DNA of 64,000 nucleotides, from assembly GCA_017559955.1 (NCBI GenBank), contig JAFYPQ010000001.1, positions 1 to 64,000 on the forward strand, given 5' to 3'. How positions within the stretch are numbered: the first letter of the stretch is position 1; every line of letters starts with the position of its first letter. Positions 1 through 7,356 of this stretch are shown here, in pieces. The DNA is from Bacteroidales bacterium (GTDB lineage Bacteria > Bacteroidota > Bacteroidia > Bacteroidales > G3-4614). The translations under genes were made by a program, and so were the position numbers. Below the pieces are notes generated by a model. The model worked only from the letters and a program-made list of their open reading frames with translations. It did no database searches and was not told the origin of the DNA.

Positions 1-1
1 A

Positions 2-334
2 AATTGGGGTGGCAATTGGCGAATGCCAACCAAAGCCGAGCAAGATGAGTTAAGAAATACAGATAACTGTACTTGGGAATGGACAACACTTAATGGGGTA
101 GAAGGTTATAAAGTAATAAGTAAAAAGAATGGTAACTCCATATTTCTTCCTGCTGCGGGCGTTCGCAGCGACGACGATCTCTACAATGCGGGTAGTAACG
201 GCTACTACTGGTCGAGTTCACTCCTCACGAGCAGCAGCGACTACGCTTACGACTTGTACTTCGATTCGGACTACGTAGATTGTGACTACTACGGCCGTTG
301 CAGCGGGCAATCTGTTCGCCCTGTATGTGAGTAG
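2..334 (+). CDS. DGR target protein, C-terminal part (FISUMP / C-type-lectin-like fold), cut by the window edge
   Basis: The frame is open from base 2, so the gene starts outside the window and the ATG at 23 is internal. The fragment opens with the NWGGNWRMPTKAEQDEL stretch typical of Fibrobacter-succinogenes-major-paralogue-type domains, runs through a GNSIFLPAAG core and ends SVRPVCE. Such domains are frequent DGR targets in Bacteroidota and adopt a C-type-lectin-like ligand-binding fold (family knowledge). The last ~55 residues are rich in Tyr, Asp and Ser at positions flanked by conserved framework (YYWSSS, GQSVRP), as expected of a diversified ligand-binding face. Broken DGR accessory and RT genes follow directly. 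A surface-exposed binding protein is likely; the ligand is unknown. Confidence 0.8.
   Translation, partial: NWGGNWRMPTKAEQDELRNTDNCTWEWTTLNGVEGYKVISKKNGNSIFLPAAGVRSDDDLYNAGSNGYYWSSSLLTSSSDYAYDLYFDSDYVDCDYYGRCSGQSVRPVCE
155..331 (+). other. DGR variable region (VR) at the 3' end of the target gene
   Basis: From about 155 to the stop codon most non-framework codons have the form NNC (gac, tac, ctc, agc, ggc, tgc), often in runs. This is the footprint of adenine-specific mutagenesis of AAC codons in a template repeat. GC content is clearly above the flanking DNA. The conserved stretch coding GQSVRP at the end would be the homing boundary. No copy of this sequence with adenines restored is visible elsewhere in the window, so the boundaries are inferred from codon pattern only. 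Confidence 0.7.
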
Positions 335-368
335 TGTGCGTAGAATTTACCATAACAAGCAAAAACAA

Positions 369-425
369 GCATAACTCCGCCCCCCCCCCCCCCGCGAGCG
401 TAAGCTCGTAAAAGCGGAGTTATGC
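369..425. repeat. GC-rich nested hairpin with a 14-C tract, just downstream of the VR
   Basis: Twelve-base arms at 369-380 and 414-425 are perfect inverted repeats. Inside them lie a run of 14 C (380-393) and a second stem, cgagc/gctcg (395-399/404-408), closing a GTAA tetraloop. DGR target genes can carry hairpin/cruciform elements a short way downstream of the VR that mark it for retrohoming (known from Bordetella phage BPP-1). The position, 35 nt after the stop codon, fits this role; it could also be a terminator, although no T tract follows. The homopolymer length may be unstable or a sequencing artefact. Confidence 0.6.
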
Positions 426-458
426 GAACAAAAAAATAAAATAAAAACAAATAAAACC

Positions 459-486
459 ATTCGACTGCGAGTACTCGCAGTCGAAT
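459..486. repeat. perfect 28-bp palindrome before the accessory ORF
   Basis: Bases 459-472 and 473-486 are exact reverse complements with no loop, and the palindrome ends 7 nt before the ATG of the MutS-like ORF. As RNA it would sequester the translation start; as DNA it could extrude as a cruciform. It may belong to the DGR target-recognition structures or be an operator or attenuator for the accessory/RT genes. Confidence 0.6.
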
Positions 487-493
487 TAAAAAT

Positions 494-742
494 ATGGCAC
501 AGCTAAAAGAGGTATTGGAAATAGAACAAACACGCCAAACAGTAGAAGAATGTTTGGTGATTTATCTTTTTCAAGAGGGAACATTTTATAGAGCGTACGA
601 ATTGAGTGCCTGGTTGTGCTTTAGATATATAAAGCAGTTTAAGGCAACACATCGCCAATTAAAGACCGAAGGAGAAAGTTTGCTGCTTATAGGTTTCCCT
701 GAAACAAGTTTAGAGAGATATTTGACCGAAAGCAAATCTTGA
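494..742 (+). pseudogene. DGR accessory MutS-like (MSL) ORF, C-terminally truncated
   Basis: The 82-residue product contains LFQEGTFYRAYELSAWL (about residues 25-41) and GFPETSLERYL (about 68-78). This pattern matches the mismatch-recognition domain I of MutS (the GDFYELF and GVPYHAVEGYL positions) and the small MutS-like accessory proteins reported next to some Bacteroidota DGR reverse transcriptases. From memory, full versions are roughly twice as long. Here the frame stops at 740-742 inside sequence that encodes the RT in another frame, which suggests that a deletion joined the front of this gene to the middle of the RT gene. The short product might still be made, but is likely nonfunctional. 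The family assignment is from motif resemblance. Confidence 0.6.
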
Positions 743-1819
743 AAATAACCTTCAAGAGTTATGTGATGAATTGTTTAATAGAACATATAAAGCTCGACCA
801 TCAACCGGCTTTATAATAAGAGACCCCAAAAAACGAGAAGTGTTTGCTGCAAATTTCAGAGATCGCATAGTACATCATCTTTATTACAACTACACACATG
901 AAATTTATGAAAGAACATTTATTCATGATACATATAGTTGCATAAAAGGCAGAGCTACTCATTACGGAATAAGCCGGTTGCAGCAGCATATTAGAAAGGA
1001 GAGTCAGAATTACAAAATACCTTGTTATACTTTAAAAATGGATATACGAGGATATTTTATGCATATAAACCGAGAAAAACTTTTGCAAATATGTTTTGGC
1101 ACTCTTGAAAAAATGGCATCTCATAAAGTCTCAAAATATTTGCCTTACAAGTGGATTGAAGTTGTAGATTTTAAATTTGTAAAATATTTGACTCAGGAGA
1201 TTGTATTGCTAAACCCTCTTGAAAATTGTATAATAGAAGGAGGCTCTGAAGATTGGAGAGATTTGCCTCATGATAAGAGCCTGTTTAATAGCCCTATGGG
1301 GTGTGGTTTGCCAATAGGAAATTTAACATCACAGTTATTTAGTAATATATATTTGAATATACTTGACCAATATGTAAAAAGAGAGCTCAAAGCAAAATAT
1401 TATGGACGATACGTAGATGATTTTTATATAGTAAGTTCGGATAAAACCAAATTACTTGAATATGCGAATAAAATAAAAACAATGCTCCTGCAAGAACTAA
1501 ATCTGAAGTTTCACGACGGAAAGATGAAAATTATATCAATCAGACAAGGAGTTGAATTTTTGGGAGCTTTTATAAAACCATATAGAATATATGCTTCACG
1601 CCAAACTATAAGTAGAATACGAAAAAAACTCCCATTACTGCAATGTCAACAGCTTACTAAGATAGTATCCTCATTAAATTCATATTGCGGAGTATTGTCG
1701 CACGGGAAAACTATAAGTTAAGGAAATACTTATTTGTGAATGATTACAATTTTTCAGAAAAAATTATATTTGATAGCAATTTACTGAAAGTTTTGGTTGT
1801 TCACTCCGGTTGCCCTTAG
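726..1819 (+). pseudogene. DGR reverse transcriptase, N-terminally truncated and C-terminally frameshifted
   Basis: The frame is open from 726. Taking the TTG at 771 as residue 1, it shows the catalytic Asp in KMDIRGYF (about residue 91), motif 4 as GLPIGNLTSQ (179-188) and YVDD (214-217). The IGNLTSQ form, in place of QGxxxSP, is the DGR-type signature. There is no start codon or N-terminal ~40-60 residues: the frame opens at a stop (723-725) at the end of the MutS-like ORF. Near 1709-1712 the reading HGK-TIS-stop shifts to YKLRKYLF in the next frame, open to a stop at 1817-1819, so one base appears to be missing. The catalytic core is intact, but the gene is probably dead. A one-base sequencing error cannot be excluded for the 3' lesion. 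Confidence 0.8.
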
Positions 1820-1847
1820 TCGCTTAGCTCCAATTAAAAATTAGTAC

Positions 1848-1910
1848 GTGGCTTCGCCACAATTAGGAATTAGAAATAAAAAACATTCCTCATTCCTCAT
1901 TTCTAATTGG
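1848..1910. repeat. dispersed short inverted-repeat element, copy A
   Basis: A small hairpin, gtggcttcgccac (1848-1860), is followed by aattaggaattagaaat (1861-1877) and its inverse atttctaatt (1899-1908). The same modules recur at 29715-29758, 30574-30602 and 31241-31375, with partial copies near 21450 and 45566. The element lies between the RT remnant and the convergent regulator gene. Confidence 0.55.
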
Positions 1911-1921
1911 CACAAAATGCC

Positions 1922-2527
1922 TTAAATCTCCCTCAAATCAACAATGCCATTCATTACGGCATAAATGGTGAGGCGGCCAATCGATTTTGAGCCTATTCTT
2001 TCGCAGATATTTTTTCGGTGGAAAATAACGGTGGAAGTTGATATGTTCAACCTGTCGGCAATCTCTTTATTGATATAGCCCTTTACAATAAGTTCAAGCA
2101 CCTCTTTTTCTCTTTGCGAAAGCTCCTCGCTTTTAGTTTTGTCGCTGTCGGAGTTTAGATGTTTTGCCGAGTGTGCATTGTTTTGAATCATAAGCAACTC
2201 TTTAATCACCTCGCGTTCGGGGCGTAAAAGATTAATCTGTTTAAAACCATTAAGGGTTGTTGCATCTCCTTCGGTTAAAACAATACACCTTCTTGCAAGT
2301 GGGGTAAAAAACTCCATGTTATTGGTTACAATTTGACTCGAAACAAAGTATAGAAAAACCTTACTCTCCGAGTTTTGGTTTAACTCATCAATATTGCTAT
2401 ACGATACAATCTCTATATTGCCCATACCCCCCATAAAAGGCATAATATCATTTAAGATAGTGCGCATAGCAAGGCAACAAAGCGAATTTTGGTGAATTAC
2501 CGCAATATGTGAGGGGTGATTTTGCAT
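1922..2527 (-). CDS. LuxR/NarL-type HTH transcriptional regulator with degenerate receiver-like N-terminus
   Basis: The 201-residue protein ends in a clear LuxR-family helix-turn-helix (about residues 136-196; LSQREKEVLELIVKGYINKEIADRLNI is the typical opening, split here by no gap). The N-terminal 120 residues have response-regulator-like size, but I see no canonical phosphoacceptor Asp context, so it may be phosphorylation-independent. It is divergent from the TonB-dependent receptor at 2662, with a 134-bp shared intergenic region, and probably regulates that receptor and itself. A TAACTTTG-like -7 box on the minus strand (2554-2547) could serve this gene. The ligand or signal is unknown. 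Confidence 0.8.
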   Translation of the reverse strand: MQNHPSHIAVIHQNSLCCLAMRTILNDIMPFMGGMGNIEIVSYSNIDELNQNSESKVFLYFVSSQIVTNNMEFFTPLARRCIVLTEGDATTLNGFKQINLLRPEREVIKELLMIQNNAHSAKHLNSDSDKTKSEELSQREKEVLELIVKGYINKEIADRLNISTSTVIFHRKNICERIGSKSIGRLTIYAVMNGIVDLREI

Positions 2528-2592
2528 AAATAAAATGTTTACTCTGCAAAGTTAATATAATTAGGCATAATATAAAACTATAAAAAATGATA

Positions 2593-2624
2593 GTTGATTG
2601 CTACATTTTTGTTTGGTAATTTTG
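2593..2624 (+). promoter_or_regulatory. Bacteroidota-type promoter for the TonB-dependent receptor
   Basis: GTTG (2593-2596, near-consensus -33) is followed after 20 bp by TAATTTTG (2617-2624, consensus TAnnTTTG -7), 37 bp before the ATG at 2662. Confidence 0.5.
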
Positions 2625-2661
2625 CAAACTAAAAAACTATAACTTTTAAGACAATAATCAA

Positions 2662-5037
2662 ATGGTAAAAAAACAGATATTATTTACTCTTTTTGCTCTC
2701 TTATCGTTTACAGTATCAGCAGAAAACACGTTATCGACTGTTTCGCCCGATTCAATAAAATATAGCATAGACTTAGACGAGGTAGAGATAGTCTCAAATC
2801 CAAAAACCAATACGCCCTTGCAATATTTCCCCGGATCGGTCTCTTTGCTTGATGCAAAGGAGTTGGAGAAAAATAATGTTGTTTCAATTAAAGACCTTTC
2901 GTCGTATGTCCCAAATCTTTACATTCCCGATTACGGATCAAAACTTATATCGGCTATGTATATTCGAGGCATTGGTTCTCGTATAAACTCTCCTGCAGTA
3001 GGATTGTATGTCGATGATGTTCCGTATCTCGATAAAAGTTCTTTCGATTTTAATTTCAGTGATATCTCAAAGGTGGAGGTTTTTCGTGGTCCGCAAGGAA
3101 CACTGTTTGGCCGTAACACAATGGCGGGATTGATAAATGTATATACCGTATCTCCATTTGATGACGAGGGATTGAAAGTTAAACTCGGCTCAGGCAATTA
3201 CGATTCGTACAATGCAATGTTGGGATATAGAAAGAAAATTTCCGATAAATTCGCTTTTTCGCTATCAGCAAACGTTGATGCGCACGACGGCTATTTTGTT
3301 AATGAATTTACTAACGAAACTTGTGGCGATGAGGATGTTGCAGGGGCAAACGTTCGTTTGCAATTCCGCCCCAACTCATCGTTAGATATATCTCTTGCAT
3401 CAAGATATGAGTATAGCAACCAAAATGGTTACCCTTATCGTAAGTATAATAAACTTACGCAAGAGGTAAGCCCGATTAATTACAATAACTATTCGGGGTA
3501 TAAACGCAATATGTCGGTAACATCGTTAAAGGTGGCATATACCCATAAAAATTTCATCTTAAATTCGGTTACAAGTTATCAGTTCTTAACCGATGATATG
3601 AACCTCGACCAAGACTTTACTACCGTTCGTGATTTTACATTACAGCAAAAACAAAAGCAAAATAGCGTAACTCACGAGATTGTGGTTAAGTCGCCTCGCA
3701 CAAAACGTGGATGGGATTGGTTGGCAGGAGTATATGGATACTATTCTCATATACGTACAAACGGACCTGTAACATTTTATGATGAAGGTTTGCAATATAT
3801 GGTTGAGACCCCATTTAACACAATGTATGCCCAAATTGCATCACGACCGGGATTTGGTGGACCAAAAGATTTAACCTTGCAGCTTGATAAATCAACGCCG
3901 TTGTGTGTAGATGGGCTATATAAAACACCTTCTTGGGGAGTTGCCGGATATTCACAAGCAACATACAATAACCTCTTTACCGAGGGGCTTTCGCTTACTG
4001 TTGGTATGCGTTTGGAATATGAGAAGACAAAACTTAGTCATAAGACAGAATCGTTACGTAATATGACAGGTGCCATAGTGGGCAGTATGCAAGTGCCGGG
4101 TATGCCATTTTCTGTCCCCATTAACGAGGCTCGTAACGTGCCGTTGTCGGTCTCGGGCAACGAAAGTATGGATGCCTTAGAGTTCTTACCTCGATTTGAA
4201 ATAGAGTATAAGATATTGCCAACACTCTTTGCCTATGCATCGGTGGCTAAAGGTTATCGCTCGGGAGGGTATAACTTTCAGGCATTTTCAAATATAATAA
4301 GAAACGAGATGATAATGGGAGCAATAGGTAGCTACTCGTCAATGTTGCCCGAATCAATGCAACAAAGTTCGGATGTGAATGCAATGATAAGTTACGCACC
4401 CGAGCATAGTTGGAACTATGAAGCGGGTATGCACTATGATAATTCCGAAAAGAGAGTAGGGGTTGACTTGGCTCTTTTCTTTATCGATTGCAAAGACCAA
4501 CAAATATCGGTTGTTGAGGGGTTTGGCAGAGTAACTAAAAATTCAGGACGTACTCACAGTACAGGAGTTGAAACTTCGTTGCGATATTCTCCAATAAAAT
4601 CGTTGGCACTATCAGCATCATACGGATATACTCATGCAGTTTTCCGTGAAAACTATGATGGTGAACGTTCATATGCAAATAACTTTGTTCCGTTTGCACC
4701 GGCACACACATTGGCTCTTGATGCAACCTACACTTTGGATATAAACAAAAAATGGTTGGATGCGATTGATTTTAATGTAGGTATGACAGGGCAAGGTCGC
4801 ATATATTGGACCGAAGCAAACGATGTATGGCAAAACTTCTATGCTTTGCTGAACTCAAACATAACACTCCGAGCAGGAAACGCATCACTCTCAATATGGG
4901 GTAAAAACCTAACCGTAACTAACTACAACGTATTCTATTTTGAAACACTTAATGCAAAGGATGTAATGTCGCAATCGTCATTTGTGGAGAGAGGCAGACC
5001 TATTACATTTGGAGTTGATGTAGTTGTTCGCTTTTAA
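2662..5037 (+). CDS. TonB-dependent outer-membrane receptor (no SusD partner)
   Basis: The 791-residue protein begins with a signal peptide (about residues 1-20, cleaved near SAEN). It has a plug domain with the RGIGSRIN, GLYVDDVPY and VEVFRGPQGTLFGRNTMAG motifs (about residues 100-160), followed by a long barrel that ends in the aromatic VVVRF terminus typical of outer-membrane proteins. It lacks the N-terminal carboxypeptidase-like domain of SusC proteins, and no susD gene is adjacent, so siderophore, cobalamin or haem-type uptake is more likely than a glycan. It is divergent from a LuxR-type regulator, with its own promoter. The substrate cannot be told from sequence. Confidence 0.88.
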   Translation: MVKKQILFTLFALLSFTVSAENTLSTVSPDSIKYSIDLDEVEIVSNPKTNTPLQYFPGSVSLLDAKELEKNNVVSIKDLSSYVPNLYIPDYGSKLISAMYIRGIGSRINSPAVGLYVDDVPYLDKSSFDFNFSDISKVEVFRGPQGTLFGRNTMAGLINVYTVSPFDDEGLKVKLGSGNYDSYNAMLGYRKKISDKFAFSLSANVDAHDGYFVNEFTNETCGDEDVAGANVRLQFRPNSSLDISLASRYEYSNQNGYPYRKYNKLTQEVSPINYNNYSGYKRNMSVTSLKVAYTHKNFILNSVTSYQFLTDDMNLDQDFTTVRDFTLQQKQKQNSVTHEIVVKSPRTKRGWDWLAGVYGYYSHIRTNGPVTFYDEGLQYMVETPFNTMYAQIASRPGFGGPKDLTLQLDKSTPLCVDGLYKTPSWGVAGYSQATYNNLFTEGLSLTVGMRLEYEKTKLSHKTESLRNMTGAIVGSMQVPGMPFSVPINEARNVPLSVSGNESMDALEFLPRFEIEYKILPTLFAYASVAKGYRSGGYNFQAFSNIIRNEMIMGAIGSYSSMLPESMQQSSDVNAMISYAPEHSWNYEAGMHYDNSEKRVGVDLALFFIDCKDQQISVVEGFGRVTKNSGRTHSTGVETSLRYSPIKSLALSASYGYTHAVFRENYDGERSYANNFVPFAPAHTLALDATYTLDINKKWLDAIDFNVGMTGQGRIYWTEANDVWQNFYALLNSNITLRAGNASLSIWGKNLTVTNYNVFYFETLNAKDVMSQSSFVERGRPITFGVDVVVRF

Positions 5038-5062
5038 CGGGAGTAACTTTACCTGTAATAAT

Positions 5063-5093
5063 TTTGAAAATATATAAACAAGTATTAAGTTTG
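5063..5093 (+). promoter_or_regulatory. candidate promoter of the sialic acid operon
   Basis: TTTG (5063-5066), 19 bp, then TAAGTTTG (5086-5093): both boxes are consensus. Transcription would start near 5100, 60 nt before the first gene and just before a terminator-like hairpin. Confidence 0.6.
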
Positions 5094-5117
5094 CACCTAA
5101 ATGAGTGCTAAAAACAT

Positions 5118-5149
5118 AACCTGAATGAAGTCTCTCATTCAGGTTTTTT
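5118..5149 (+). terminator. Rho-independent-type hairpin: TonB receptor terminator or nan leader attenuator
   Basis: An 11-bp perfect stem (5118-5128 / 5135-5145) with a 6-nt loop runs into six T (5144-5149). It lies downstream of the TonB receptor stop but also downstream of the candidate nan promoter (5063-5093) and only 11 nt before the first nan ATG. Confidence 0.75.
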
Positions 5150-5159
5150 ATTTATCAAT

Positions 5160-6416
5160 ATGATGTCTACTAAGATTAAAGAAAAAAGTTTTTACCCTTG
5201 GTTGGTGGTGATATTATTATCGGGAGTAGCATTCCTTAACTATATGGACCGTCAAATGCTTAGTACAATGCGTTTAGCAATGGCGGAAGATATTGTTGAG
5301 GTTGCAGAGAGTAATACCGGTCCTTGGGGTTGGGGTGCATTGATGGCAGCCTTTATGTGGATATATGGATTGATGAGCCCCGTATCAGGAGCAATTGCCG
5401 ACCGATTGAATCGAAAATATTTGATTGTTGGCAGTCTTTTTGTATGGTCGGCAGTAACATTCTTGATGGGATATGTCGATAACTATTGGCAACTATATAC
5501 ATTACGGGCAGTAATGGGCTTTAGTGAGGCGTTGTATATCCCCGCAGCTCTATCGTTGATAGCCGATATTCATAGTGGGAAAACCCGTTCAATTGCAATA
5601 GGAATACATATGACAGGTCTCTATCTCGGACAGATAGCGGGAGGCTTTGGCTCAATATTTTCAAACCATCTCGAGTGGCAAAATCTCTTCTTGTTGTGCG
5701 GACTTGTTGGTATGATATATGCAGTAGTGTTAATAATGTTTATAAGCGACCCAGGTCGAGAGAAGAGAGAAACATCCTCTTCTCAACCACCCGTATTAAA
5801 AGCCATAGTATTGGTGTTGAGTAATGTCGCATTCTGGGCTGTATTGTTTGTTTTTACAACATTAAGTATGCCGGGTTGGGCAACAAAAAACTGGCTGCCT
5901 GAGTTGTTGGCAAATGTAATAAACAGTAATTGGGGAATAGAGATGAGCAAAGCAATGGATTATGCCGGACCTATCGCTGTAATAAGTCTTGCAGGAGCCT
6001 CTTTCCTTGGAGCTATGATAGGAGGAAAATTATCGGACAAATGGGTGCAAAAGCATATAAAAGGCCGTGTATATACAAGTTGTATAGGACTTGCCTTAAT
6101 AGTACCGTCGTTAATTTTTATGGGATTGGGAAATAGCCTTTTTGCGGTAATATGTGCCATTCTGTGTTTTGGAATAGGATACGGATTTTTCGATACAAAC
6201 AATATGCCCATTCTCTGTCAGTTTGTTCCGTCAAATCAACGAGCAACAGCCTATGGTTTTATAAATATGGCAGGAGTTCTTGGTGGAGCGGCTATTACAA
6301 CGGCACTTGGAAATCTATCACTCGGAACAGGATTTGCACTGCTTGGCGGAGTTGTGGTATTGTCGTTGATTGTTCAGATAACAATGTTGCGACCAAAAAC
6401 AATAAATAAAGAATAA
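5160..6416 (+). CDS. nanT: MFS transporter, probable sialic acid (Neu5Ac) importer
   Basis: The 418-residue protein has twelve predicted membrane segments. The MFS signature region is visible after TM2 (AIADRLNRKYLIVG, about residues 80-93) and a short cytoplasmic linker follows TM6 (about residues 198-210). The assignment to sialic acid rests on context: the next three genes are the lyase, the epimerase and a NanM-like protein, in one direction with short gaps, as in B. fragilis-type nan clusters. Two ATGs in tandem (5160, 5163) are both possible starts. It is preceded by a consensus promoter and a terminator-like leader hairpin. Sequence alone supports only a sugar-acid-type MFS porter. Confidence 0.75.
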   Translation: MMSTKIKEKSFYPWLVVILLSGVAFLNYMDRQMLSTMRLAMAEDIVEVAESNTGPWGWGALMAAFMWIYGLMSPVSGAIADRLNRKYLIVGSLFVWSAVTFLMGYVDNYWQLYTLRAVMGFSEALYIPAALSLIADIHSGKTRSIAIGIHMTGLYLGQIAGGFGSIFSNHLEWQNLFLLCGLVGMIYAVVLIMFISDPGREKRETSSSQPPVLKAIVLVLSNVAFWAVLFVFTTLSMPGWATKNWLPELLANVINSNWGIEMSKAMDYAGPIAVISLAGASFLGAMIGGKLSDKWVQKHIKGRVYTSCIGLALIVPSLIFMGLGNSLFAVICAILCFGIGYGFFDTNNMPILCQFVPSNQRATAYGFINMAGVLGGAAITTALGNLSLGTGFALLGGVVVLSLIVQITMLRPKTINKE

Positions 6417-6435
6417 AACATTATACATAACGATT

Positions 6436-7353
6436 ATGGAAAAGATTAAAGGACTTATTGATGCCCCATTTACCCCCTTTTATGAAAACGGAGAGGTAAA
6501 CTATGAACCAATAGCGGCTTATGCCGATATGTTGTATAAAAACGGATTGAAAGGAGTTTTTATAAATGGTTCGTCGGGAGAGGGATATATGCTTACCGAC
6601 GAAGAGCGTAAACGCCTTGCAGAACGTTGGATGGAGTGTGCTCCAAAAGATTTTAAGGTAATAGTTCACGTTGGAAGCTGTTGCGTAAAATCAAGTAAAG
6701 AGTTGGCTCGCCATGCTCAAGAGATTGGTGCATGGGGTATTGGTGCAATGGCTCCTCCATTCCCTAAGATTGGACGTATTGAGGAGTTGGTTAAATATAT
6801 CGAAGAGATAGCATCCGGTGCTCCCGAGTTGCCATTCTATTACTATCATATACCAGCATTCAATGGTGCATTTTTACCAATGACCGAGTTATTGGCTGCA
6901 GTTGATGGAAGAGTTCCTAACTTCGCAGGAATAAAATATACATTTGAAAGCATCTATGAATACAATCAATGTCGTTTGTATAAAGATGGTAAATTTGATA
7001 TGCTTCATGGACAAGACGAAACCATTCTTCCCTCTCTTGCAATGGGAGGAGCACAAGGAGGAATAGGCGGAACAACTAACTACAATGGACGAGAGTTGGT
7101 TGGAATAATAGAAGATTGGAATGCTGGTAATATTGAATCGGCTCGTGAGCGTCAAAACTTCTCGCAAGAGGTGATTAATGTTATATGTCATTATCGTGGA
7201 AATATTGTTGGCGGAAAACGCATAATGAAATTAATAGGACTTGATTTAGGCAAAAACCGCACTCCGTTCCGTAATATGACCGACGAAGAGGAGGTTGCAA
7301 TGAAGAAAGAGTTGGAAGCAATAGGATTCTTTGAACGTTGTAATAAATTTTAA
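6436..7353 (+). CDS. nanA: N-acetylneuraminate lyase
   Basis: A 305-residue member of the DapA/NanA TIM-barrel aldolase family that splits Neu5Ac into ManNAc and pyruvate in the cytoplasm. GSSGEG (45-50) binds the pyruvate carboxylate, YYYHIP (about 136-141) supplies the catalytic Tyr, and GIKYT contains the Schiff-base Lys (about 167). Full length for the family. The first ATG is 19 nt after the transporter stop, and the epimerase follows 3 nt after its own stop, so the genes are almost certainly co-transcribed. The equivalent gene is named nanL in B. fragilis. The ManNAc-2-epimerase neighbour argues for lyase over dihydrodipicolinate synthase activity. Confidence 0.92.
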   Translation: MEKIKGLIDAPFTPFYENGEVNYEPIAAYADMLYKNGLKGVFINGSSGEGYMLTDEERKRLAERWMECAPKDFKVIVHVGSCCVKSSKELARHAQEIGAWGIGAMAPPFPKIGRIEELVKYIEEIASGAPELPFYYYHIPAFNGAFLPMTELLAAVDGRVPNFAGIKYTFESIYEYNQCRLYKDGKFDMLHGQDETILPSLAMGGAQGGIGGTTNYNGRELVGIIEDWNAGNIESARERQNFSQEVINVICHYRGNIVGGKRIMKLIGLDLGKNRTPFRNMTDEEEVAMKKELEAIGFFERCNKF

Positions 7354-7356
7354 ACA

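Noticed and set aside
380-393. The 14-C homopolymer as a phase-variation switch
   Set aside because: It is noncoding and inside a hairpin, so length changes would not shift a reading frame; a sequencing length error is equally likely.
1-742. Template repeat for the DGR
   Set aside because: No adenine-rich copy of the VR was visible in 1-742, in the RT region or in 1820-1921; the only candidate space before base 1 is outside the window.
5101-5124. Seven-codon leader peptide (MSAKNIT) before the nan hairpin
   Set aside because: The ATG lies within a few bases of the predicted transcription start, with no room for ribosome loading, and codons show no regulatory pattern.
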